Assembly (NCBI GenBank): GCA_016934645.1 | Contig: JAFGSL010000435.1 | Location: forward strand, 1 to 6,944 | Direction: 5' to 3' | Origin: Anaerolineae bacterium | Lineage (GTDB): Bacteria; Chloroflexota; Anaerolineae; B4-G1; SLSP01 | DNA length: 6,944 nt | Shown here: piece by piece, positions 1 to 5,430 of the stretch | Layout of the letters: each line of letters starts with the position of its first letter | Position numbering within the stretch: position 1 is the stretch's first letter | Made by a program: the position numbers and the translations under genes | The notes under the pieces: generated by a model | Told to the model about the DNA's origin: nothing | What the model saw: only the letters and a program-made list of their open reading frames with translations | Databases searched by the model: none

Positions 1-1
1 C

Positions 2-505
2 TCGGAAGACATCTGGTTTTGTACCGTATCCGATGACTACACCTTCAATGTAGAGAACGTTAAACTCAAACGACGGGTCATGGCCCCTTACATAGATCGT
101 AAGGGAAAACCAAAGGACTGGCACGAATCAAACCGGGGACGATTTCGCCTGACGCACCCTTCGAATCTCTGGACAGACCTCACCGTACCGTTCTGGTCTA
201 TGCCCGAAAACACAGACCATCCCACACAGAAGCCAGAGAAAATGCTCGCCAAGATTATCCTGGCGAGCACGAATGAAGGCGATGTTGTGCTCGATCCCTT
301 TTTGGGATCTGGAACAACGTCGGTCGTTGCCAGCAAACTGAAGCGTCACTACATCGGGATCGAAGTAGACGAAGTCTATTGTTGTCTCGCAGAACGACGG
401 CTGGACATGGCAAAAGAAGATCAAAGCATCCAAGGCTACACGGGCGGCGTTTTCTGGGAAAGAAATAGCCTAGCAGATCAAAAGAGTCGCGAACAGTCAA
501 AATGA
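2..505 (+). CDS. DNA methyltransferase (N6-adenine/N4-cytosine type), C-terminal part
   Basis: This is the last 167 residues of a site-specific DNA methyltransferase. The reading frame is open back to the window edge, so the Met codon at 80 is internal and the true start lies outside. Visible motifs are HPTQKP (218-235) and the S-adenosylmethionine-binding loop DPFLGSGTT (293-319), followed by a YIGIEVDEVY strand-helix typical of motif II. With motif I near the C-terminus, the order fits the beta-class N6_N4_Mtase family, whose catalytic (D/S)PP(Y/W) motif would lie upstream, out of view. The end (IQGYTGGVFWERN then a short charged tail) looks natural and not truncated. The enzyme would methylate adenine N6 or cytosine N4 in a specific DNA site. 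No restriction nuclease lies to its right, so it is either solitary or has its partner to the left. The family call is secure; base and recognition site cannot be read from this part. Confidence 0.93.
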   Translation, partial: SEDIWFCTVSDDYTFNVENVKLKRRVMAPYIDRKGKPKDWHESNRGRFRLTHPSNLWTDLTVPFWSMPENTDHPTQKPEKMLAKIILASTNEGDVVLDPFLGSGTTSVVASKLKRHYIGIEVDEVYCCLAERRLDMAKEDQSIQGYTGGVFWERNSLADQKSREQSK

Positions 506-517
506 CCAATATAAAGA

Positions 518-562
518 GGGTATTTTCCGACTTCGAGCTTTGCTCGAAGTCGGAAAATACCC
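518..562. terminator. 21-bp perfect inverted repeat after the methyltransferase; likely transcription stop
   Basis: Bases 518-538 are the exact reverse complement of 542-562, with a loop of only TTT. The hairpin starts 12 bases after the methyltransferase stop codon. No T-run follows on the + strand, so it is not a textbook intrinsic terminator in that direction. On the - strand the stem is followed by a T-rich stretch (CTCTTTATATT), but no - strand gene is visible nearby. The likely role is to isolate the methyltransferase transcript from the exporter or to stabilise its 3' end. A small mobile palindrome is possible. The structure is certain; the role is inferred. Confidence 0.6.
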
Positions 563-607
563 AGCTCCCCAACCAGAATAAAAGCTAACTTTGTAAATGC
601 GTCCCAC

Positions 608-636
608 TTGACAAATTCTGAGTTTAGTTGTAAAAT
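608..636 (+). promoter_or_regulatory. Sigma-70-type promoter for the MFS exporter
   Basis: TTGACA at 608-613 is a perfect -35 box. A 17-base spacer follows, then TAAAAT at 631-636, which matches the -10 consensus at five of six positions. Transcription would start near 643. The exporter is the only downstream gene it can serve directly, and it would give that gene an unusually long leader of about 180 nt. Confidence 0.8.
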
Positions 637-642
637 ACAACA

Positions 643-821
643 GTTGCCAAATCAAACTAATTAAGGTTTTAACAAATATACCCTAAGACACTTTCAGACA
701 AGGCATACCGAAAGATCAACTAATTGTTGCTAAAAGCCTTTCACAACCTGGAAGTTGATTGACAGTAAGTTTTTTTAGCAAAATAGTTGGGTTATCAAAC
801 TATATACAGGAAGGACATAAA
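643..821 (+). promoter_or_regulatory. Long AT-rich structured 5' leader of the MFS gene
   Basis: The stretch between the predicted transcript start and the exporter ATG has no convincing coding sequence but several self-complementary segments. TTGCTAAAA (727-735) pairs with TTTTAGCAA (773-781). ATCAAC (715-720) pairs with GTTGAT (754-759). CAAC/GTTG tetramers at 717-720, 726-729, 744-747 and 754-757 can pair in alternative ways. ATAGTT (784-789) and AACTAT (799-804) form a small dyad just before the ribosome binding site. Mutually exclusive folds of this kind would suit an attenuation or translational switch, but AT-rich leaders produce short pairings by chance. I do not recognise a known riboswitch class. 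Confidence 0.3.
808..815 (+). promoter_or_regulatory. Ribosome binding site that fixes the MFS start
   Basis: AGGAAGGA lies 6 bases upstream of the ATG at 822. It settles the start: an in-frame TTG at 759 would add 21 residues but has no Shine-Dalgarno and lies inside the leader. Confidence 0.85.
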
Positions 822-2090
822 ATGACGCACATACAGAGTGTTCCCAAACAAGCACTTCCCTACTGGCCAGCGCCGTTTTTCACGATCTGGGTGGGCCAGG
901 CACTGGCGATGATGACCAGTGAATTAGTCCAGTTTGCCCTAATCTGGTGGCTGACCGAATCCTTCAACTCAGCGACGGTGGTGGGAATTGCGACCATGAC
1001 GGCGCTGCTCCCACGGGCATTGCTCAGCCCCTTCCTGGGCGCGCTCGCAGACCGGTGGAGTCGTCGGACGGTGCTGCTTGCAAGTTACGGCGTTATCATC
1101 TTGTCATTGCTCTGCCTGGGATATGTTTTCCAGGCGAATGTGGCCTCGCTTGGCATCATTTACCTGATTATCCTGGCGCGCGCGTGCGGCAAGAGCTTCC
1201 AGATGCCGGCGATGCTGGCCTCAACTGCATTGATGGTACCGGAAAAACATCTCGCACGGGTGGCTGGGCTGAACCAGATGCTACAGGGCCTTGTTCTTGT
1301 CGCCGCACCACCGCTGGGGGCAATGCTGGTACACGCGATGCCGTTACACGCGATTATCACAGTGGACATCATCGGCACTTTTCTAGCCATCATAGTTCTA
1401 TTGCTCGTTTCGATTCCCAATCCACCGCGTGTAGCGAGCGCAAACGTGCCATTGGCCGGGTGGCGGTCTCTGTGGGAAGACGTGTGCGCCGGAGTACGCT
1501 ATATCTGGCACTGGCGCGGCGCGTCGGAGATGCTGTCCATCTCCACAAGCATCAACTTTCTCTCCAGTCCGGCCTTTATGTTGACCTCGATTCTGGTTAC
1601 GCGGCGCTTCAGTGGTGCAGAACGTGAGTTTGGCTTAATTGGCGCAGCGGTTGGGATTGGGATGATCTGCGGGGGAATGGCGTTGAGCGTCTGGGGCGGG
1701 TTCCGCCGCCCGATGCAGACCTCTCTGCTGGGCATCATCGGCATGGCAAGCGCGATATTGGTCACCGGATTGGCGCCGGCCTCGGCCTTCTGGCTGGCGG
1801 TGGGGGGCATGTTCGTCGGTGGCTTTATGATGCCGATATGCATGGCGCCTATCCAGGCCCTGGTGCAGAAAGCGGTTGACCCCACGATGCAGGGGCGGGT
1901 CCTGGCACTTTTCGACAGCATCTCTACGGCAATCTCGCCATTGAGTCTGGTCATCGCCGGGCCAGTGTTCGATCACCTGGGGCCACAGGTTTGGTACGTC
2001 GGCGCCGGGGTACTGGCTATGCTTATTGGCCTTATAGGATTTACCACATCACGTGTCTTGAATCTGGGTGCGCCACAGGCCACCGTGTGA
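822..2090 (+). CDS. MFS exporter, macrolide-efflux/DHA3-like
   Basis: This is a 422-residue integral inner-membrane protein of the major facilitator superfamily, a normal length for a 12-helix member. Approximate helices are 17-42, 52-74, 84-104, 108-130, 150-170, 176-198, then a cytoplasmic loop (about 199-235), and 240-260, 270-292, 300-316, 320-345, 365-385, 388-408. The loop between helices 2 and 3 carries the family motif A as GALADRWSRR (73-82). The segment PIQALVQKAVDPTMQGRVLAL (343-363) is typical of the DHA3 / MFS_3 group, which includes Mef macrolide pumps and siderophore exporters such as EntS. It probably expels a small hydrophobic compound using the proton gradient; the substrate cannot be deduced. 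It has its own promoter and a hairpin behind it, so it is probably not co-transcribed with the repressor. It is not a typical sugar porter, so I would not assume it feeds the GH127 enzyme. Confidence 0.9.
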   Translation: MTHIQSVPKQALPYWPAPFFTIWVGQALAMMTSELVQFALIWWLTESFNSATVVGIATMTALLPRALLSPFLGALADRWSRRTVLLASYGVIILSLLCLGYVFQANVASLGIIYLIILARACGKSFQMPAMLASTALMVPEKHLARVAGLNQMLQGLVLVAAPPLGAMLVHAMPLHAIITVDIIGTFLAIIVLLLVSIPNPPRVASANVPLAGWRSLWEDVCAGVRYIWHWRGASEMLSISTSINFLSSPAFMLTSILVTRRFSGAEREFGLIGAAVGIGMICGGMALSVWGGFRRPMQTSLLGIIGMASAILVTGLAPASAFWLAVGGMFVGGFMMPICMAPIQALVQKAVDPTMQGRVLALFDSISTAISPLSLVIAGPVFDHLGPQVWYVGAGVLAMLIGLIGFTTSRVLNLGAPQATV

Positions 2091-2122
2091 GCACCAACAG
2101 ATACACTCACTCGTCCAGATGC

Positions 2123-2153
2123 GCGCCCGGCAGGCAGAGCATAAACCGGGCGC
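2123..2153 (+). terminator. GC-rich hairpin after the MFS gene, probable terminator
   Basis: GCGCCCGG (2123-2130) and CCGGGCGC (2146-2153) form a perfect 8-bp stem around a 15-base loop, 33 bases after the exporter stop codon. The downstream stretch is pyrimidine-rich (TGTTCTCCGTTCTCT) but has no clean T-run. It sits between the exporter and the repressor promoter, where a terminator would be expected. Confidence 0.45.
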
Positions 2154-2206
2154 TGTGTTCTCCGTTCTCTACCCTCACCTATCTCCTCACATTATTCAAT
2201 TCTCAC

Positions 2207-2235
2207 TTGACGTAGAAAACGCTTTCTATTATAAT
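2207..2235 (+). promoter_or_regulatory. Promoter of the LacI-family repressor gene
   Basis: TTGACG (2207-2212, five of six), a 17-base spacer and a perfect TATAAT (2230-2235) form a strong sigma-70-type promoter with a predicted start near 2242. The first operator fills the spacer and the second begins immediately after the start site, so a bound repressor would directly exclude polymerase. Confidence 0.85.
2213..2228. promoter_or_regulatory. LacI-type operator O1, in the promoter spacer
   Basis: TAGAAAACGCTTTCTA is a 16-bp palindrome with seven of eight base pairs symmetric and a central CG, the classical layout of a LacI/PurR-family operator. It lies wholly between the -35 and -10 boxes and overlaps no coding sequence. 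Confidence 0.82.
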
Positions 2236-2243
2236 TTGTCACA

Positions 2244-2259
2244 TAGAAAACGTTTTCTG
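2244..2259. promoter_or_regulatory. LacI-type operator O2, at the transcript start
   Basis: The core AGAAAACGTTTTCT (2245-2258) is a perfect 14-bp palindrome centred on CG. It sits at about +3 to +18 of the predicted transcript. Its centre is exactly 31 bp from that of O1, close to three helical turns, so both sites face the same side of the DNA. The similarity with O1 extends over 20 bases with two differences (2213-2232 against 2244-2263). Confidence 0.85.
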
Positions 2260-2276
2260 TTATCTGTATTCCATTT

Positions 2277-2281
2277 GGGAG
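2277..2281 (+). promoter_or_regulatory. Ribosome binding site that fixes the repressor start
   Basis: GGGAG lies 8 bases before the ATG at 2290. That ATG places the helix-turn-helix at residues 4-23, as in all LacI-family proteins. The frame is open further upstream to an ATG at 2068, but a start there would overlap the exporter gene and put the promoter and both operators inside coding sequence. Confidence 0.8.
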
Positions 2282-2289
2282 ATCTTGAA

Positions 2290-3378
2290 ATGCCTGTCTC
2301 ACTGGCCGATGTAGCGCAAGCCGCGGGTGTCTCGAACGCAACTGCTTCACGGGTTCTCAATAATAGTGATTATCCTGTATCTTCCCAAGCTCGCCTCAAG
2401 GTTCTTAAAGCAGCCGAAAAACTCGGTTACCGCCCGAATCTCATCGCGCGGGGGCTGCGCACGGAGCAAACTTTTACCATAGGACTCATCGTTGAGAATG
2501 TCCTCAGTCCCTTCATTCCACCTATTACCCGGGGGATCCATGATTATCTTAGCCAACATGGCTACTCCAGTCTCATTATTAACTCAGATTGGGATCCAGA
2601 AGTAGAAAGCGCTGCTATTGCCGACCTAGCGCGGCGACATATAGATGGCATCATTTTTGTAGAGTCTTACACACGCTCTTCCGCCGAAGTCGCCAAGTTA
2701 ATTGAAAGACCGCATATCTTTGTTCATCGCCTCTTTAATTCCCTGAATCCTAATTCGGTGATCCCAGATGATTTATATGGCGCGCGATTAGCTATCCGAC
2801 ATCTGGCCTGTTTGGGCCATCGACGGATAGCGTTTATCAACGGTCCCGAAGGGTGGGATGCAACCGTCAACCGTCTGGCGGGGTATCGTGAAGAATTGGC
2901 CGCCTGGAATATCCCCTTTGACCCCACGCTGGTAGGCAGGGGGGATTGGGAAGTACAAAGCGGCTTTGTGGTTGCCCGGCAGTTGCTCGCCCATACACCC
3001 CGGCCTACGGCGATCTTCGCCGGCAACGATTTGATGGCGTTGGGCGTCATCTACGCCGTTCAAGACGCTGGGTTACGTGTGCCTGACGATATCGCCGTCG
3101 TCGGTTATGACAACCGGGACTTTTCCGGTTTCGTGCGCCCGGCGATTACAACGGTCACGATGCCCTGCGAGACAATGGGGCATATTTCAGCCGAATCCTT
3201 GCTGCGCTTAATCAACCAGGAAACCGATGTGGTTGAGCCGACGTTAGTTCAAGGCGAGTTGGTCGTGCGCCAATCGTGCGGAGCCGCTACAGGCGAATGG
3301 CAATTCAAGCAAGAGCAAGGGAGCATCATCCGCCAGCAGCGAATGATGTATACCAATTGCCGCGATCCGTTGACCTGA
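2290..3378 (+). CDS. LacI-family transcriptional repressor
   Basis: This is a 362-residue cytoplasmic DNA-binding protein. Residues 4-23 (SLADVAQAAGVSNATASRVL) are the LacI helix-turn-helix. Residues 50-58 (NLIARGLRT) are the hinge helix, with Leu56 in the position of the leucine that LacI/PurR proteins insert into the central CG step of their operator. Both upstream palindromes have such a CG. Residues 62-330 are the periplasmic-binding-protein-like sensor domain, recognisable from TIGLIVENVLSPFI, the HRRIAFINGP strand, AIFAGNDLMALG and the AVVGYDN strand. About 30 residues follow the usual family end (VVRQSC) and form an uncharacterised polar tail. The gene has two operators in its own promoter, so autorepression is strongly indicated. 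The neighbouring GH127 gene suggests the inducer is an arabinose-derived sugar or arabinoside, but the effector cannot be read from sequence. Confidence 0.94.
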   Translation: MPVSLADVAQAAGVSNATASRVLNNSDYPVSSQARLKVLKAAEKLGYRPNLIARGLRTEQTFTIGLIVENVLSPFIPPITRGIHDYLSQHGYSSLIINSDWDPEVESAAIADLARRHIDGIIFVESYTRSSAEVAKLIERPHIFVHRLFNSLNPNSVIPDDLYGARLAIRHLACLGHRRIAFINGPEGWDATVNRLAGYREELAAWNIPFDPTLVGRGDWEVQSGFVVARQLLAHTPRPTAIFAGNDLMALGVIYAVQDAGLRVPDDIAVVGYDNRDFSGFVRPAITTVTMPCETMGHISAESLLRLINQETDVVEPTLVQGELVVRQSCGAATGEWQFKQEQGSIIRQQRMMYTNCRDPLT

Positions 3379-3406
3379 TTACATCGCCTCGCGCGGAAAA
3401 TACCTC

Positions 3407-3420
3407 TTCTGACCTCAGAA
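3407..3420. promoter_or_regulatory. Small dyad between repressor and GH127 genes
   Basis: TTCTGA and TCAGAA form a perfect 6-bp inverted repeat around CC, followed by TTTT. It could be an activator or repressor site, or a weak terminator after the repressor gene. The rest of the gap (3379-3521) has no palindrome like the two AAAACG operators and no promoter with both boxes well matched and well spaced; a TTGACA at 3473 lacks a good -10. Confidence 0.25.
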
Positions 3421-3445
3421 TTTTGACCATTTTTAGGGAGGTGCT

Positions 3446-3508
3446 GTGAAACATAATGAAAAAATTGAGATTTTGACAAGTCAATGCAAATCGAAAATTC
3501 TATTCTAA
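3446..3508 (+). CDS. Possible 20-residue leader ORF ahead of the GH127 gene
   Basis: A GTG at 3446 preceded at 4 bases by GGAGG (3437-3441, within AGGGAGGTG) opens a frame for VKHNEKIEILTSQCKSKILF. Its TAA stop (3506-3508) overlaps the GH127 Shine-Dalgarno AAAGGAGG (3507-3514). Such overlap would allow translational coupling. The peptide resembles nothing I know, is very short, and may be a chance ORF behind a chance purine-rich stretch. Confidence 0.2.
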   Translation: MKHNEKIEILTSQCKSKILF

Positions 3509-3514
3509 AGGAGG
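3507..3514 (+). promoter_or_regulatory. Strong ribosome binding site of the GH127 gene
   Basis: AAAGGAGG is a near-perfect Shine-Dalgarno, 7 bases before the ATG at 3522. It predicts efficient translation and confirms this start. Confidence 0.85.
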
Positions 3515-3521
3515 ATTTGTT

Positions 3522-5324
3522 ATGCAAACCATCTTTCGTCCAGTTCGCCCCGGAACTGTAAAATTGTTGCCCAGCCTCTTCCAACAGCGGGCCAGGTTGA
3601 ATTACGACTATGTGATGAGCCTTCAAAATCAAAACTTGCTTCAGAACTATTATCTCGAAGCTGGCTTGTGGAGTATGCGCCATCGCCCCGAGGACATTCA
3701 CTGGGGCTGGGAAGCCCCGACCTGCCAGTTGCGTGGGCATTTCCTCGGCCACTGGCTTTCTGCTGCCGCCCATACTTACGCCAACACCGGTGATATGCAG
3801 ATCAAGGCGAAGGCCGATTTCATCGTCGCGGAGCTGGCCCGTTGCCAACAGGAGAACGGCGGTGGATGGGCCGGCTCGATTCCAGAAAAATACTTGGACT
3901 GGGTCGCCCGTGGAAAGTCGGTATGGGCGCCACATTATACTCTGCACAAAACTCTAATGGGCCTCTACGAGATGGCGGCCTTTGCCGGGAACGAACAGGC
4001 ATTTGATATTTTGAATCAATGGGCCGACTGGTTCTATCGCTGGACGGAGCAGTTCTCTCGCGAAGAGCTGGACGACATCCTGGACGTAGAGACCGGAGGG
4101 ATGCTGGAAGTGTGGGCCGACCTGTACGGGCTGACGGGCCGGGAAGAGCACCTGGAATTGATGCGCCGCTACGACCGCCCGCGCCTCTTCGAGCGGCTGT
4201 TGGCCGGCGAAGACCCGCTGACCAATCGTCACGCTAACACCACCATCCCCGAAGCACACGGCGCCGCCCGAGCCTACGAGGTCACCGGCGAGCAGCGCTG
4301 GCGCGACGTCGCCGAAGCCTACTGGCGCTCCGCCGTCACCGACCGGGGCATCTTCTGCACCGGCAGCCAGACCACCGGCGAAGTCTGGACCCCGCCTTTC
4401 GAGTTCGCCGCCCGCCTCGGCGACAAGAATCAGGAGCACTGTGTCGTCTACAACATGATGCGCCTGGCCGATTACCTCCTGCGCTGGACAGGTGACGTGG
4501 CCTACGCCGATTACTGGGAGCGCAACCTCTACAACGGCATCCTGGCGCAGCAGAACGCCGAGACCGGTATGATCGCCTATTTCTTGCCGCTACAGGCCGG
4601 CTCGGTCAAGGTTTGGGGCACGCCCACTCATGATTTCTGGTGCTGCCACGGTTCGCTGGTACAGGCGCACACGATCTATGGCAACCACACCTACTATGAA
4701 AGCGACGGTGGTCTGATTGTGAGCCAGTACATTCCCACGGAACTGGCCTGGCAGTGGGACGGCGTCCCGGTGACGATTAAGCAAACCTTCGATACCGAAG
4801 CCTGTATGCCCGGGCCACGCACCCCTGATGGCTCACGCCAGAGACCGGATCGCTGGACGATCGAGTTATCCATTCACAGCGAGCGCCCGGCGACGTTTGC
4901 CCTGCAGATGCGCGTGCCGTGGTGGGTGGTTGGAGAGGCGCATGTCTGGGTCAACGGGGAGGCGCAGAGCGTCGCAGCATCGCCAGCCAGTTTTCTGGCC
5001 CTTCAGCGGACGTGGCAGGGCGGCGACACCGTGCGTGTCGAATTCCCCAAGAGTCTGTGGACCAGCCCCCTGCCCGACGAGCCGGGCACCGTCGCCTTTA
5101 TGGATGGCCCGGTCGTGCTGGCGGGCCTGTGCGACGAGGAACGGGTGTTGGTCGGCGACACGGACCACCTTGAGACGATCCTTACCCCCGATAACGAGCG
5201 TGAATGGTGGTTCTGGCGTCAGGGCTACCGCGCGCGCGGTCAGGAACGCGGCCTGCGTTTCGTCCCCCTGTACGAAGTCCAGGATGAGCGCTACACCGTC
5301 TACTTCCCCATCCGCCAGAAATAA
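3522..5324 (+). CDS. GH127 beta-L-arabinofuranosidase
   Basis: This 600-residue protein has no signal peptide or membrane segment, so it acts in the cytoplasm. It belongs to glycoside hydrolase family 127 (formerly DUF1680), whose characterised member HypBA1 releases L-arabinose from beta-L-arabinofuranosides, including arabino-oligosaccharides linked to hydroxyproline. The N-terminal part (about 20-390) has the alpha/alpha-barrel signatures, such as RGHFLGHWLSAAAHTYANTGD (71-91) and HYTLHKTLMGLYE (138-150). The expected catalytic set is present: Glu287 as acid/base in TTGE, the zinc ligands Glu305 and Cys307 in EHC, and the pair Cys374-Cys375 in FWCCHG, where the first Cys is the expected nucleophile. 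Residues from about 395 to the end look like the beta-sandwich domains. The protein is somewhat shorter than HypBA1 (about 658 residues). It follows a LacI regulator and precedes an Xaa-Pro peptidase. Related families such as GH146 share this chemistry, so the exact substrate is open. Confidence 0.9.
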   Translation: MQTIFRPVRPGTVKLLPSLFQQRARLNYDYVMSLQNQNLLQNYYLEAGLWSMRHRPEDIHWGWEAPTCQLRGHFLGHWLSAAAHTYANTGDMQIKAKADFIVAELARCQQENGGGWAGSIPEKYLDWVARGKSVWAPHYTLHKTLMGLYEMAAFAGNEQAFDILNQWADWFYRWTEQFSREELDDILDVETGGMLEVWADLYGLTGREEHLELMRRYDRPRLFERLLAGEDPLTNRHANTTIPEAHGAARAYEVTGEQRWRDVAEAYWRSAVTDRGIFCTGSQTTGEVWTPPFEFAARLGDKNQEHCVVYNMMRLADYLLRWTGDVAYADYWERNLYNGILAQQNAETGMIAYFLPLQAGSVKVWGTPTHDFWCCHGSLVQAHTIYGNHTYYESDGGLIVSQYIPTELAWQWDGVPVTIKQTFDTEACMPGPRTPDGSRQRPDRWTIELSIHSERPATFALQMRVPWWVVGEAHVWVNGEAQSVAASPASFLALQRTWQGGDTVRVEFPKSLWTSPLPDEPGTVAFMDGPVVLAGLCDEERVLVGDTDHLETILTPDNEREWWFWRQGYRARGQERGLRFVPLYEVQDERYTVYFPIRQK

Positions 5325-5333
5325 AAACAGAAT

Positions 5334-5404
5334 GGGACGCAGATAAACGCAGATGCACGCTGATTTTTAAATTAATCTGCGTGCATCTGCGGAAACCTGC
5401 GCCC
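5334..5404. repeat. 10-bp-periodic hairpin repeat between GH127 and M24 genes
   Basis: The left arm is three tandem 10-mers, ACGCAGATAA, ACGCAGATGC and ACGCTGATTT (5337-5366). The right arm carries their reverse complements in the same 10-base register. The core stem is CGCAGATGCACGC (5348-5360) against 5379-5391, 13 bp perfect. It extends inward by GATT/AATC after one mismatch, and outward by CGCAG/CTGCG and GGG/CCC around an internal bulge. The loop is AT-rich. It fills nearly the whole gap and has no T-run behind it, so it looks like a dispersed intergenic palindromic repeat and not a normal terminator. Similar CGCAGAT-type repeats occur between genes in several environmental phyla, from memory and unverified. 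Confidence 0.75.
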
Positions 5405-5430
5405 TAAAAATTACTCCTAGAGGTGACACT

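Noticed and set aside
759..790. Second possible promoter with TTGACA at 759-764
   Set aside because: No reasonable -10 box occurs at 16-18 bases; the best candidates are AAATAG and AATAGT.
759..821. In-frame TTG start that would extend the MFS protein by 21 residues
   Set aside because: It has no Shine-Dalgarno and no homology-like N-terminus, while the ATG at 822 has AGGAAGGA at ideal distance.
947..1627. 226-codon + strand frame inside the MFS gene
   Set aside because: It is an alternate frame of the membrane protein gene with a low-complexity, shadow-like composition and no recognisable domain.
2068..2289. Upstream ATG extending the LacI repressor by 74 residues
   Set aside because: It would overlap the exporter gene, run through a promoter and two operators, and displace the helix-turn-helix from its invariant N-terminal place.
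3393..3404. Shared CGGAAAATACC with the hairpin arm at 551-561, suggesting a common element
   Set aside because: An 11-base match is expected several times by chance in a window of this length, and the flanks do not match.
3473..3506. Promoter with TTGACA at 3473 for the GH127 gene
   Set aside because: The hexamer at 17 bases is AATTCT, and the better TATTCT lies 22 bases away, so the spacing is wrong.
3249..3947. 232-codon open frame on the - strand
   Set aside because: It lies antisense to the end of the repressor gene and the start of GH127, lacks a ribosome binding site and resembles no protein; both + strand genes are clear.
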